Below, one piece after another: positions 35,730-48,652 of a stretch of DNA of 64,000 nucleotides. The translations under genes were made by a program, and so were the position numbers. The notes beneath the pieces were generated by a model. The model had not been told where the DNA came from. It did no database searches and saw nothing but the letters and a program-made list of their open reading frames with translations. The DNA is taken from the NCBI GenBank assembly GCA_022818135.1, contig JAFMSR010000010.1, positions 7,932,208-7,996,207 of the forward strand, written 5' to 3'. Within the stretch, counting starts at the first letter, position 1; the number at the start of each line of letters is the position of its first letter. The DNA comes from Saxidomus purpurata (lineage: Eukaryota; Mollusca; Bivalvia; Venerida; Veneridae).

Positions 35730-38350
35730 TTTAGAATATACCTTTTATTATATACCTTTTATCGAATATCATGTTAATTTTTATATAAACGTTAATTTGT
35801 GTCATTAATGGCGTAAAATCAACATAACGCGCTATTTCGTGTCATGTTTCATATGACGTCAATGACGTCACTTGTGTCTTCCGTGTATAAACAAACAACA
35901 GTAATAAAATGTAAATGCAAAATGTAAATCATCTTTCTGGTTTATTTAATGCGAAAAAGACATTGTATTCATTTGTCTTCAAATTTAGCGTAGGAAAATG
36001 ATATGAATATGCATTTGTGTACAACTTACACCGAGCACTAATAGTTTCTGTCATGAGCACGAGGTTCAGATCGAAGTATCTGTCACCAAGGGTAACTGTT
36101 TTGGCGGGAATAAGGCTCTGCCGAGGTGACGGATATTTCCATCTGAGCCTAGTGTTTCATGATGGAAGCTTTAACTTGCATACCGTCTTGCACTTTAAAG
36201 TAGATTTCTACGTGCAAACTTATCAAAATGATGACTTATCATAAAAACAAACGATATTCCGACGTTGTGTTTAGGGAAGTGACGTCACAATATTTATAAC
36301 GTTACGTCATAAGTAATTCACGAGAGTCGTCTGGCATAGGAAGGGTGCCAGACCGGTTTTTACGGCATGGGCAAAATCACCGGAAATACCGATCCGATAT
36401 GCAAGAAAGATAAGATACGGCTAAATTCATCTGATACGGAAAAATTGATACGGGATGTTGTATTTTACTGCACAAATACTAAAGAAAATTCAGATAAACA
36501 TCAGTAGGTATATAATTAACACCAATATCAAACTGTTAAAATGCTAATTGATGTACACTATGCATATAATAATACCTACTGACTTTCTATGAGAACTTAT
36601 GTTTATTTAAATGGACCTGAAACGACTCTGAATAAAGTATAAACACAGTTGACATTCAAAGAAGTTTATGTATAAATGCCAGACGTACATAAAAATCATT
36701 TATACATTTACATTGCTAAAATAATTGCTTCCGAAAAAAGCAGGAGTTCCAATGCGTCGAAAGCGCCAATACAAACCAAGTAATAGCACTTCGCACACAT
36801 ACGAAGCAATTACCCAAAACACTATCTTATACTGTCAATCTATGACAACTTGGCTGCTGACACAGGATATATTGCAACGACAATATTCGGTTCCCAAATG
36901 CAGAACTATACAGGTTGGAACACTAGAGTGTACAGCATTAATAAATGAAGTAAGTACCCGGTTATATAAGTCAAAGCACTGACAGTTGTGTTGGCACGTG
37001 TGTATCAAGTTTAGGCAAGCAATACCGAAATGTTCAACTCCGAGTGATATACTGAAATGTTTACTCTAAGACGTGAAATGATCACTCATTGATTCTGTGA
37101 AATTCTGTTTAACTACTAAGTAGGATTTGAAATAATAAATTAAAAGAGACTTGACTGCTGAAAACCAAGACGTTAAAATGTGAACACAGGATGGAGGTCA
37201 ACGTCAAGGAAATTCCGCAAACTTATGTTTAAGATTGCAAATTTGTAAATGAACTTGCAATAATACAGCGCTCAAAATATAGTACTAAAGAGCTAGAGTT
37301 TAGTTTGAAGAAACTAGTATCAGTTATAATTTTAGAACTGCAGTCAAATCAGCCGTGCAACCCATTGGCACAGACGCTACCTTAACAACAAATGAGTATG
37401 CTATAAAAAGTAAATTCTTAAAATACTTCGGATAGAAATTTACCTGTGCTGATGTTTATTTCAAACCGGAAGTGGTCAATACATACTAAAGGTAATTTCA
37501 GTTTGGATAACGAAATATTTTACATGTGCTAATGTTTCAATTCAGAAGAGGTTAGTTCGTAACGAACGTGACTTCCGTTCGGTGTATGAAACTCTAGTGA
37601 CAGGAATGTGTCAGAAAGTCATACTTTTGGTCTCTGTTTCGTCTGGTTCTAACCAGCAACCAACAATTGTTACAGCTCTGGCTGATGTACGCATAAGGGC
37701 TTGTATTAAGGTCTTTAGAATAAAAACCATTAATTTTTAACGACTCAGATTAAAATCATATCTTGCGCCCAGCTTGTGCAAAGATGTCCCGAGTAGAGCA
37801 CTTACTTTTTAGGATTGTAACAGGTTGTAAGGATATTTCCAAAATTTCTAAGCTTCTTAAAGCAAAACTATAATCTGCTACAGCAGTCTAAACGCAGCCT
37901 AACAAATCAAATTTAGATAATTTATCTGCATCTAATCATGACATGAACAATATAAATTATTTTACAAAATGCGGTCCATAACAGAAGCTAATACCTCAAA
38001 GTTTCTTCAAGAAAAATTTTGTCGGAAAAAAAACACACGAACAAAACAAAACAAACACCAAAACAGACACACATGAAGAACGCTACTACACATAGCAATT
38101 TAACAGCAGTAAATGTGCACTTGCGTACACTATTCCATACAGTGCTCGAAAGTTTACCAGTGTAGTCTGGAGCAGAAAATGGAACACTTTTGTGTCATGC
38201 AGGTTTTATGTCAGTAAGTCATTGCATTTTTGCAAACATGCAATTTAATTGGGGATTTCAAAGGCAAATATACTGTATATATCACTCCGCTTCGAACTGT
38301 TTCTTTCAGCGGAGTTGCCTGTGTTTGTAAAAACGTAGTAACGCTGAAAT
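35730..38350. other. Intergenic stretch before the segmental duplication
   Basis: No gene supported. ORFs of 75 and 85 codons at 36,017 and 36,725 lack motifs and splice context. Several short TGACGTCA-like words occur at 35,860-36,290, probably part of a decayed repeat. Confidence 0.5.
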
Positions 38351-39619
38351 CCGCATATATATTGTTCTGTTCTATTCTGTTCTGTTCTGTTCCGTTCCCT
38401 CTGTAACGACCGTCCCAAAAACGTATTAGTATGCGGCGAATCAATCAAAAGAGCTTACTTAGATATCATTTCAACAGCTAGATCTTCAAGATCATTTTAG
38501 GGAACGAATATGCAAGATATATACAATTACAAAAAAACCTACTTCTTTTGTCTCGTTCAGTGTGTACTGAATAAAGAAGATCACCAAAGAGTCCTTAACA
38601 GTCGTATTGTATTCAAATACGAAAACGAAATGACTGTCTATCGAGGGTCAAACATAAATAATACTGACAATTTTCCACAGAAATAAGGATCTACAGTATA
38701 CCAGTCTATCCACACAATATGAAGATTTGGTGAACTTTTGGTAAACTTATTAAAAATTCAATACGGTTATGATTACGTTCAAATGTTTCGTGATGTTCAT
38801 GTAAACGTTTATCTATTATTAGAAGTTAATCGTGAGGGACATTGTCTTATTTCAACAATTTCTGAACTGTTGAAGGTCAAGTCTGTGAGAGCGATGTTTG
38901 ACCACTCCTAAAATCTATTTTAATACGTTCAGAAGAAACTATTGTCCTATGTATTTTTGTTCTGTCATCTGTTTGCACTAACCAACAAAAGCGAAAGGGA
39001 AAGAAATGATCGTGACGTACATAAATTAGATAAACTAATACGCTTTACTTGTATGATATATCTACAAGTCATGAATATATACACATATGTTGGTTCATCA
39101 ATTAATAGGGTACACTAACTCGCATACATGTAGCTTATGCAAGACAGTTTTAACATTTTCTTTTTTATTTTACCGAGCAAATCAAATCTTGTCTTATTTC
39201 TATGTCTATTGTTACAAATGTCCAGTCATTTTGTGTCTTGTTGTATATGATAAAGAGACACGTGTTTGTGATACGCGTGCTACTATGGAATCTGAGTTTA
39301 ATGAACAAAGTTACATGCTCAATCTATAAAATGTATATGGAATGAATGATTTCCAATGTGTCAAAAAGGTTCGGAAAAAGACGCAGTTTACGAAAATGAT
39401 TTTAGAACTCTTGAGGGATTAAAGATAATATAATTATTCACCTTATACTATCAAACACAACACTCACCAACAACCACGCTTGCACACATGTTCACGATGT
39501 AGCTGACACCTGTTCAATTGCAAAATTGTAGGTCTACAACATTTTTGTTTCACAAGAACAATAAATTAAAAACTATTATTAAACAGTTGACATGATTCCA
39601 GTCTATAGAGAAAGAAAAA

Positions 39620-40395
39620 TATCTATTTATTTGGAACCAATCGGTGGGAAGTCACGGATGAACAAAGGATGCTTCCGTAACAACTTTTAAGTGAATCGCA
39701 AAATGTGTGACTTTTTAACATTTTGTAATTTGAATGGTTTTTAATACATGTATATTGTTCTTATCTAACCGAACAATGCATAGTCTAGTACATCGCCGGA
39801 ACCCCCGTTAAATATTCCGTTGCCACTCCTGTATTTACCGATGAAGCATATAGCGTAAAGAGGGAGACGTGGGTATTCGGCGACGGGATTAGTAGTTTAC
39901 GCGCTTGGCTTGTATTCCAGGGCTCCTGTACCAACAGAACTAATGGTCTTTCGGATGAGACTAAAATCGAGGTCCGATGTTTCGGTGCTGTACACCGGAC
40001 GTCTTGAAGAACCATTGGGTGTCTCTGGAACTGGACGCTTTCTGTATCTTGCAATTTCACCCGGAACGTAAAATAACTCAAAATAACTAATTAATAAAAT
40101 CTTGGTTGTCGGTCATATGTGGTATCCGGTACCAACGATAAAACTCTAAAATACATTAATACGCCTTAGACCTTCAGATATGCCCGGCGTGTTGGCGACG
40201 TATACCGATTAGCGGGCAATGCGGTTTCCTTTGATGCCTTGCGAAGTCCTCACTAACAGCATCTGTGCTGGGGTAAAGATACAAGGGCCCTTTTCAAGGC
40301 TTCATTCTCTAGCTATGCACCAGACAGCCCTTTTCAGCGTTAGGGTCACTCACACCTAGGTCGAATCGGCCGCGTGGGTGATCTACTTTTGGACT
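39620..40395. mobile_element. Insertion present in copy A only
   Basis: Copy B passes directly from 'tctatagagaaagaaaaa' to 'aattaactttttgttaggac' (54,279-54,320). In A the same two blocks are separated by ~770 bp. The extra DNA holds GC-richer text ('gctgtacaccggacgtcttg', 'ctctggaactggacgcttt') typical of an interspersed repeat. The minus-strand 98-codon ORF inside has no recognised domain. Either an insertion in A or a deletion in B; the bounds are approximate. Confidence 0.6.
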
Positions 40396-41543
40396 CGGAA
40401 TTAACTTTTTGTCAGAACATGACACGATCTGGTACCTTCATGTAACGAAGATGGGTTCAAAGCTGCTATGTGTCTATGTGTATACCCCCCTCTGTCCCCT
40501 CTGTCTACGCCACCTAGTGCCAGGGCTGCCTTTGGCATTCCTTGTTAGTAGTGTTTTTGTTGCACCGGTAACGTTATTGGATACGACTGCGAGGAACACA
40601 CGTAGTAGCAATTTGTCTTCACCACTTGACACGTGGAACATCAGTCAAACTCTGATGTATACTCACTGGAAATCGCAGTCAGGTAATTTTCTCCTATTGT
40701 GGCTCAAATTGTATTTTAACGGAATCATGCGATAGATCGCCAGGATCGGCTACATGCTCTAATGAGTGAGCTATATGCTCAAGACCTTCTAAACACAATG
40801 TATGTTCGTTCAGTCTACATCATTCGCTCAAAGATATTCCGAGAGGCTCAACAAGCCAATCTAGTTTTCATGGTATCTTGTAGTGTTGTTGATACGGCTC
40901 AAACACTGTGTGGGCAATAAACAAATGCCAACTTGCAGGTAGTCTCCACATATAACTTCAAATATAGAAAGCAGTGTATCAAATTTGGTATTCACTGATT
41001 CAATGACTTATACATAAACATTGGTTGTCTACACAAGTATTGAGATGAAAGACTCCATCATGTAGTATAACCCTTCTGAACTTATAATTTCTGATCTGAG
41101 ATGATGCATCAAGCCACAGCTAGAATATGAACTGATTTCGTAGCAATGCATCTTCGAATGTGTCTTCCGTTAAAGTACATATAGTCTTATATGCTGAAAT
41201 ATTTTTTAACTAATGAACATGTCAACTTGATTGAAATATTAATAATACATGACTGCTACACTACGATTTGTGAAGACAAAGGGCTCGTTGTATGAAATAA
41301 CAATTGATCATCAAATATTCACAAACTCCGAGCTTAATAATTATCAGTAAAATAAAGCGGAGACACACGTTTGTTCTAATTTCAGGATCAAAATCTAAAC
41401 ACGTGGAAAACTACAACAGAACTGTGACGTTCTTATTTCTTTATCTATGATCTGTATGAGATAAAAGACTTCTACTACTCTTTTTGATATATTAGCCAAA
41501 TTTGTCAAACAATTGTCATAGATTTCATCGACTTTTCAAAAGG

Positions 41544-44500
41544 ATGTTTCGCGAGTTAGCCGTATTGTTTGCCCTAGTAGGGTATTCAGCAGCAGCGCCG
41601 TCTTCCGGAAGTTGTCTTTGTGTCCACGGAAGTAGCGTTCATGTTAGGGATGCTGGTAACATATCTTACACACTTTTGTTTATTTTTTAATTTATACATG
41701 TATTTGTTAATCTTTCAGATGTTATTTATTTTAATTGTTCAAATTCTAGCTTTAGTTTGATATACTTTAATTAGTATGTTCCTTCAGCTGAGCCTTACAG
41801 GTGAACTAAGTTTCAGAAGCCTCAGTTCGGTTTGTACGCGTTAGGACCAGTTCTAAAAGGCATGCGCAACTTTTGCTGGTCATTACTTTAACAAAAAAGA
41901 AACGCGCGTAACAACACAAAGTGAAAAGACATGAAAACAGTGTTTCCCAAAGGATACAATGATATTTGACACTCCCGGTTTTTTTTTCAAAATCCCTTTG
42001 TTGTACGTAATACATATGCACTTTCTGTGTGAGTATTTTATGCCATTCCGTTATTTTGCAGTGTTAATTAATTTTATGTCATTGCGTTATTTGCAGTGTT
42101 AATTAATGTTATGTCAGTCCGTTATTTGCAGTGTTAAAGTGACATTATGCGCATCTTACTGCACATAGTGTATTTTTGGTGACAGTTTTATAAAAGCAAT
42201 TTTCGGTTGCTGTGCATTTAAATGTGTTAAATTAATGATAATGCCGCATTAGTATTTGAAGTTGGTGCTTTAGAAATAAAAAAATTGGACTAATAAAATA
42301 ATAGTTCCTTTCTACACAGTGACCTCCCTTTTGTTGTTGTTGTTGTTGGTAGAGAATTCGGCAGATTAAAAAAAAACCTCCCAGTCAAAATAGGGAAATT
42401 AACATTTGGAAAGTTATTATTTCGTACTGGTAGCAGGAAGAGTTTGGCTATTGGGTTAAAAGCTATTATTTCTTCTACCCTTTTTTACACACACCTATTT
42501 CAGCTGGATTTTAACTTGAAAAAAATGCGCATAATTCCACTTTAATTTATGTTATGCCATTCCGTTATTTTGCAGCGGGTTTAAGCAGTCACGTGGTAGC
42601 GTCTGTGAGCACTAGTCAGTGTTTCATTTTCAATGGCGGAATTCTTACCAAAGACGGGTACACATGGTATGAGCTTCAAGACGTGAATGGCCACCACGTA
42701 TGTATTCATTAAAACTCACTATCCACTTCAAATAATCAAAGCACTGAAAGCACTGAAAATGTTCGGTATGAAACATGGATTATTGTAAGGATTGGTAATT
42801 TTATGTAGTAAATCATGTTTAACATAAGTTTTGCATGATTTCAATAAATATATGTCTGATTTGTTTCGATAGCAAGTTTGGAGTGGAACATCACTTGATG
42901 TAACAGCATGTTGAGAGATGTAACAGACAGTGAGTATCATCCGTGGTCAAGTGGTTAGAGAGGCTGAAACCTCTCAATTATTGAGAGTATTGGGTTCGAA
43001 CCCGCTGCCGACTACGTCTCTTTATGTTAGAAAGTTGGCAAGTTCTGTTGATCACTTATATTACTTTCTATAGATATGTGATGTGGTCAATCTGAATGAT
43101 TATATCAGAATTGGGGGGTAGTTCGGTTTTAAAAGTAGCGGTTTCAGAAACTAAGTACAATATATATGAGGATTTTGAAAATCCTCACATTTAAAAGCAA
43201 CATCTAGACAAATTGTTTCATCTACTTGCCATTGTAGACGAGTACCAAGAACTGAGAGAGAAAGGGACAGAAAGGGGGAGATGGGGTTTGTTCTAATATA
43301 TAGGGCGATAAAACAGTTTCATTTCACTTCAAATAAAAGTGATTGCTATTTGCAATATATTCTACGAATTCATTTTGATTCGATTACGAAGAAAGCTTAA
43401 GTAGGTTATTGAATCGCTCGCGAACACTAATTTCAGCAGTTGTTAATTGATTGCAATCTTTTCAGAGAGTGTGGATTGCATCCAATTACGTGTCTACATC
43501 GTCTTCTTCACATTGCACGCACACAAGTCATACCGGAACCGGAGGTTTCGCATCAGGCCCAGTCTCTTCCGCGTGTCTGCAGTGTATTTGCACGGTAAGA
43601 CATTTGTCTTCAAAATTTAAATTATAAATACAACACTTGTATGCTGTAGTCTTTAAGTACAAGTGTTGGCGAAACTTTCAAGCCACACCCGACCATTGTA
43701 TGTAATAAGTTTAAGTCTCAGACTAGCATTTTTAAAAATGTAGTTTCATGAAAATTTAAAATATTCGAGCTTGAACTAATCTCCAAATTAATATGTTGGT
43801 CAATATTGTGGCGTAATATGTCTTGATTTCTTGCAGCAAGAGTCCGGATGTAAGCCGATAGGTTGTCACTTTGATGTCAACTCGGACTCGTGTGGATACT
43901 TTCAGATCAAGGAGGGCTACTGGAGGGACTGTGGGTCACCAGGATCAAGTAAATCATTAAACTGATTTTTTACGTTTTTTTTCCATCAAAGTAATACTAT
44001 GAAAGTAAACTGATTGATATAATCTATTCCAAAATGTTTGGTTACCTCACTGTATAGCTCTGCATGGAGCATGGAGCCTTGTGAGCACTTACCCCATAAA
44101 GAAATTAGAGTTTATTCATATAAAAATGTTATGAAGCTTTGATATTAAGTACGAATATTTCATCATTTCCTGTCTTTTTGTATCAGTTTGGTTAAATAAT
44201 ATTAAATTTAAAAGTCGTTTATTTTTTAAATATATCACATTGTTATCAGGCATATAATAATTGAACATAAGGAAGCAACAATGACTTTGTTCTTGAAATA
44301 ATACAGACTGTTTCAAACGAACCATTGCCTCTATATATAGGCAGCAATACTTGCTACTCTTCTTAAAAAAAGTGTGAATCTTTATCAGCTTAGTGTAGTA
44401 TGGTCACATCGAATTCCAGGCTGGAAAGCATGTGCAGATGACCTGCATTGTGCATCGCAATGTGTGCAGAAGTACATGACGAGATATGCAGCACATTATG

Positions 44501-44628
44501 GATGTTCAATGACGTGCGAAGGTTTTGCACGTGAACATAATGGGGGACCCAATGGTTGCCATCACACATCTACCCTTAGCTACTGGACTGGTGTAAAGAG
44601 TCATTCTGGTTGTCATAATGTCCATTAG
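41544..44628 (+). CDS. Secreted i-type lysozyme with N-terminal SH3b-like domain
   Basis: Five exons, 41544-41655, 42576-42697, 43466-43594, 43837-43948 and 44420-44628. All introns are GT-AG with consistent phases (1, 0, 0, 1), giving 227 residues. Residues 1-18 form a signal peptide (ends SAAA). Residues ~22-97 resemble a bacterial-type SH3 domain (VHVRDAAG.SS.VV, YTWYELQDVNG, VWIASNYVS), which in other hydrolases binds cell-wall peptides. From Cys115 on it is a destabilase/i-type lysozyme: CLQCICTQESGCKPIGC, CGYFQIKEGYWRDCG, W160KACADD, CASQCVQKYMTRYA, REHNGGPNGC. Glu123 and Asp134 sit where the family's catalytic Glu and Asp lie. Expected to cleave peptidoglycan outside the cell (immune or digestive). 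The ATG at 41,544 is chosen because the signal peptide follows it directly; an upstream in-frame ATG at 41,502 would add 14 mostly polar residues. Confidence 0.93.
42040..42575 (+). repeat. Four tandem 35-bp units each ending in a 3' splice-site-like motif
   Basis: Units ending 'ttattttgcag' or 'gttatttgcag' close at 42,061, 42,096, 42,131 and 42,575. The last is the real acceptor of lysozyme exon 2. With the 404-bp MITE and one TTAA removed, the fourth unit is 36 bp, so the array was regular before the insertion. Using the upstream AGs would hit a TAA soon after the junction. Confidence 0.85.
42138..42541 (+). mobile_element. TTAA-target MITE, copy 3, in lysozyme intron 1
   Basis: 404 bp between TTAA at 42134-42137 and 42542-42545. 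Same family and orientation as the element at 4416. Left end AGTGACATTATGCGCATCTT; right end, complemented, AGTGGAATTATGCGCATTTT. It ends 34 bp before lysozyme exon 2, so it has displaced the original branch-point region of that intron. Confidence 0.9.
42945..43016 (+). repeat. tRNA-like SINE head in lysozyme intron 2
   Basis: TGGTCAAGTGGTTAGAG (box A) and GGTTCGAACCC (box B), with a stable 'aacctctcaattattgagag' hairpin between them. Flanks do not form an acceptor stem, so a functional tRNA is unlikely. Confidence 0.5.
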
Positions 44629-44899
44629 ATCAGGATTAAATGATTATACAGACTGCCTGTTTTGTTATTTACAATTTATTCTGTTCCTTCGAGATATGCA
44701 GCACATTATGGATGTCCAATGACGTGCGAAGGTTTTGCACGTGAACATAATGGGGGACCCAATGGTTGCCATCACACATCTACCCTTAGCTACTGGACTG
44801 GTGTAAAGAGTCATTCTGGTTGTCATAATGTCCATTAGATCAGGATTAAATGATTATACAGACTGCCTGTTTTGTTATTTACAATTTATTCTGGTCCTT
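44480..44899 (+). repeat. 210-bp tandem duplication of lysozyme exon-5 3' half and 3' UTR
   Basis: 44,480-44,689 is repeated at 44,690-44,899 with about two base changes (ttc to ccc/cca region and one in 'ctggtcc'). The first unit ends the ORF at 44,628; the second carries the same stop again and would be 3' UTR or untranscribed. Copy B (56,8xx-57,03x) has a single unit, so this is either new in A or lost in B. The near-identity favours a recent duplication in A. Confidence 0.93.
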
Positions 44900-45204
44900 G
44901 TAAGAATACAACAAACATAAAAAATATGTAGTTTCTATAATATGTATTCAGAGAACAGGCACAACACTCACCAGCAACAAAACACAGAATAATGAATTTA
45001 AAACCAAGACAAAAATGCCGCTGTTATAAAGAACTTTACGATGGCAACGCTAACGCTAAATGCAGTAGCAAACATGCCACACACAAATATCGCATTGACC
45101 GTGAAACATTTTCATCAACATGCGTTTTTTACGCAATCGGGACACCGGCATGGTCCAATCAGATGCTAGAAAAAGTGCAAGCAAATGTGGTACCTATCTA
45201 TTGA

Positions 45205-45395
45205 AGAATGAGCAACTGTGAAACCTTTTTATATGAGCTACCTATTTATAGACAAATGAGCAACTGTGGTACCTATTCATAGATGAATGAGCAACTCTGG
45301 TACCTAGTTTATAGATAAATGGGCAATTGTGGTACCTAGTTTATAGATGAATGGGCAATTGTGGTACCTATTTAAAGATGAATTGATAGAGGTGC
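45205..45395 (+). repeat. Minisatellite, ~35-bp unit (copy A)
   Basis: Five to six units of 'gatgaatgagcaactgtgg' + 'tacctagtttata'. The counterpart in B (57,345-57,560) has about one unit more. Confidence 0.85.
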
Positions 45396-45899
45396 GTTTG
45401 GCGTTAAGTGACTTACCCAACTATATACCACATGTAACATGACCGGGGATCGAATATAGGTTTTCTTGCTTGCAGAATGAACGAAACCATAACAATTAGA
45501 TCAGTAGACCACGGAAGGCCAAATGACATCTTGTTGCATCAACGCTATTATTTTCTTTGCGAAATGTCCGATTTTATCCCGATGTGAAACAAAATATCTT
45601 TTTATTAGGAAAAGCCGACCGTCTGATAATACAGACTGTTTCATACAAAACCTAACTGGTGTAAATGCGGTAAAACATTATAGGTCCAAGCAAGGCTATG
45701 TTAAGAGCAAGTTAACGTCATCATTTCGGACCTTACTTTGATAGGTTTGAGAAGACGGGTGTAAACTATTATACTGTTTAAAAATTCAAAAGTGCTAGAA
45801 TACCATAAATACAAAAAAGAAGAATTAACAAAAAATATGTAAGATGTTTTGGTCAAATATAAGCCATACTATATTTGTTCAAAAGCAATACGTTCTTAT

Positions 45900-46810
45900 T
45901 ATTATATCAGACAGGGGTCAGGTTATTAAATTCGGATTTATCATTTCTAATGCATTGCAAATTACATATGAGGTAACCCAGGGCTCTATATTAGGACCTT
46001 TACTGTTTCTGATATACACTTAAAACAACATTAGCTAATACGGATTTATATGCCGATGACTCAACTCTTCATGAATCGGATCGCGAAATACATATTGTGC
46101 AACTGAAACTTCAAAACAATCTGAACGATATTATAACGTCATTTAAACAATATCATATTACATCCTACTAAAACAAAATGTATGATAATAACTTATAGCA
46201 ATAAGCATAGCACTCACAAAAACTTACATTTAAATTTGACCATAAGTAATACACAAATACAAAACATAACTTTTCATAAATTTCTGGGTATTTATTTACA
46301 AAATATTTTGTCTTGGAATGTACAGCTCATAAATAAATTCCACAATTGCCCTTCCGAGACGTACTTCTAATTACTTAACAAATGATATAAAAATCATGTT
46401 TTACAATGCATATATTTGATCAACTATGGACAATTGTTGTACAATATGGGGGACAAGAAAAAAGTGTGTAAATACTGTTTCCAAACTGCAAGCAAGAGTA
46501 GCAAGACTGGTAAAAGGCAAATAGGTTCGTATATGTAGGACATAGTTACTAAACGAATTACACTGGCTATCACTCGAAGATACATGTTTCTATCATACAT
46601 CTGCACTTGTATATAAAGCTCAACGTAACCTTACCCCAGATTATATACATGTACTTGACTTAGTCAACTTATCCAGCAATATTATGTATAACCTTCGGTC
46701 TGCCACCAACACAACTATTGAAATACCAAAACAACGCACTATGAACATGCAAAATTCTTTTACAAAGATACATATAAAGCGACAAAAGAACACATGAATA
46801 ACTTGATGTA
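45900..46810 (+). pseudogene. Decayed non-LTR reverse transcriptase (copy A)
   Basis: RT motifs survive in broken frames: EVTQGSILGPLLFLIYT (near 45,968-46,021), DLYADDSTLHESDREIH (near 46,045-46,095, the YxDD active-site block), then FHKFLGIYLQNILSWNVQLI (near 46,272-46,330) and a C-terminal stretch with NLRSATNTTIEIPKQRT (near 46,690-46,742). Order and spacing fit a jockey/CR1-like LINE. Frameshifts and stops show it is inactive. Shared with B at 58,040-58,880, so it inserted before the duplication. Confidence 0.85.
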
Positions 46811-46959
46811 GATATAAAACACTTAAAAATAGTATTGAGTACTGAAACAATATTCAATTTTCTTTTCTTTATGTATAACACGATCATGTATGTTCTAAAA
46901 CGTTTAAATACTATCACTCGTGATAACGAAATGCAAGTCATTAAGAGTGAAGGTTCCAT

Positions 46960-48540
46960 TATTTTAAACTGTACACTGTTGAGTTGCTTCCGTTTACACG
47001 CAGAGAAAACTATTCAAAGTATTGACATAATACATTCCATTCAAGCCGATTAAAAATCGCATTTTTTATCATGAGGTAAGAGAATTTTAATTTAAGTGTC
47101 TTTTCTCATGTTTTAATATGTTCCTGCCTTTATAAATGTGCCATTTGTATCTAGTACAAAAGTATTAAATATATTTAGAATTAAACAAGGCTGTAATATA
47201 TACCAAAAAGAGGGAAAGTTTCTCTTTCAAGAATATCAAATGTTCATACTTAGTTCGCTGTAGTACTTATCACTGGCAAAACGATTGTCCATAAAGCTTT
47301 CCCAAAAATAGATGCTTTAATGTTTCCCATTTTTCTTTACAGTTGACACACAAACCGATTGACATTCCCATTAGTTTTCAATTTATATTCAGTAAATATA
47401 ATTCGATGTTAAAAATTCCATTGTTGTTGTTTTGGCTTTAAAGATGACTCAGATTTGTAAATGGTGCTCCATATTCATGAGACCAATTATAAGACACTAT
47501 TATAATATAGACTCTGTGAGGGCCAACACACCTTTTGTTCCTGGTATACCAGTAACCACACAGTGAACCCAGCAACATTTGCTGCCGGGACAGTCTTATA
47601 TTAAATATTCCATTTCATCTAAATGATACAAAATGAAAAGAATTCACGGACCTCTATAATAACTCTCTGTAAAATTTGTTTATTGGCATATTTGTAGAAA
47701 TACAAAATCGCAATAACTTCTCCCTGATACGGCACGTACTACTGGGCGATCACATGCTGAAGGGATTCGTATTTCCTCACTCTACAAAGGCAGTAGAGTG
47801 ACTTATAAATGTTGCACACTTTTCACACTCTACAAAGGCAATAGAGAACTGTTTACAGTAATAATTTAACAAAGCAAATGAAAATGATTGCGTGTTATTG
47901 CTTCCAATTATTTCTGGCCTTATAGAGATTTATAAAGCTCTACATTCCTGTGCTATGTCGCTCAATTTAGACTATATAGATAAAATAATAGAGTGATGAA
48001 AATATTCGGGTAATGCCTTTTTGAGCGAAAAAAAACCCAAACAAAACAATTACAAAAATGTGGATGAATATAAAGCGCAAAAATGTCACAATGTACAAAG
48101 CTAATATTAGGACAAATGCTACATATACGTATGAAATCGCGAGTTTTGATTTTGTGTAACTGTGTTACTCGCAAGTTCTTAATATACTAGGATAGAGAAA
48201 AGGGCTTTACTCGTTGTTTGTGTGTCCATTTCATTGTCAAATTTCTAAATGTCGGCACGATACACATAATCGTCTACACTCTTGAGATATATGAATAAAC
48301 TCTTGCCAGTTGTGATAATTCTGACAGAAATAAAATCTTTCTATTTCGTGCTTTTACGCAATGATTAAGACATCAAATGAGGCCATGTAAAATAGAAACA
48401 AACTGTTTTGTAATTATTTACGAATGTGAATAATTTTAACGCGCCATGATTTGGTAAAATGAAAAAATAGACATTTCATAATAAGTTTCATAAATGCACT
48501 AGAATGTAACGAAAAGGTCTGCTAAATACAACTCCTGAAA
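46960..48540. other. Intergenic stretch between lysozyme and ANL loci (copy A)
   Basis: No gene seen. Includes about two units of a ~45-bp minisatellite at 47,775-47,850 ('cactctacaaaggcaatag'), expanded to about six in copy B. Confidence 0.6.
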
Positions 48541-48546
48541 TCATAT

Positions 48547-48552
48547 TTTATT
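48547..48552 (-). terminator. Poly(A) signal of the ANL pseudogene
   Basis: AATAAA on the minus strand about 100 nt after the stop codon; conserved with 62,043-62,048 in copy B. Confidence 0.5.
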
Positions 48553-48652
48553 AATGAAACATCAACTTTTCTCCATATCTTAATAATCTGCAAGTGAATT
48601 CAATTTAAGGATTACAATCTGTACCGTTTTCGCTTTGACGATATGTTACACA

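Noticed and set aside
39785..40081. 98-codon minus-strand ORF as a gene
   Set aside because: It lies in DNA present only in copy A and wholly within repeat-like sequence; no domain, signal or splice context.
42945..43016. Functional tRNA gene in lysozyme intron 2
   Set aside because: Box A and B present, acceptor stem absent; similar relics occur elsewhere in the window.
44992..45204. 70-codon ORF conserved in both duplicates (57,127-57,339 in B)
   Set aside because: Open in both copies, but by hand count the copies differ by about five amino-acid-changing and three silent substitutions, which looks neutral, and no domain is recognisable. Shared openness follows from recent duplication.
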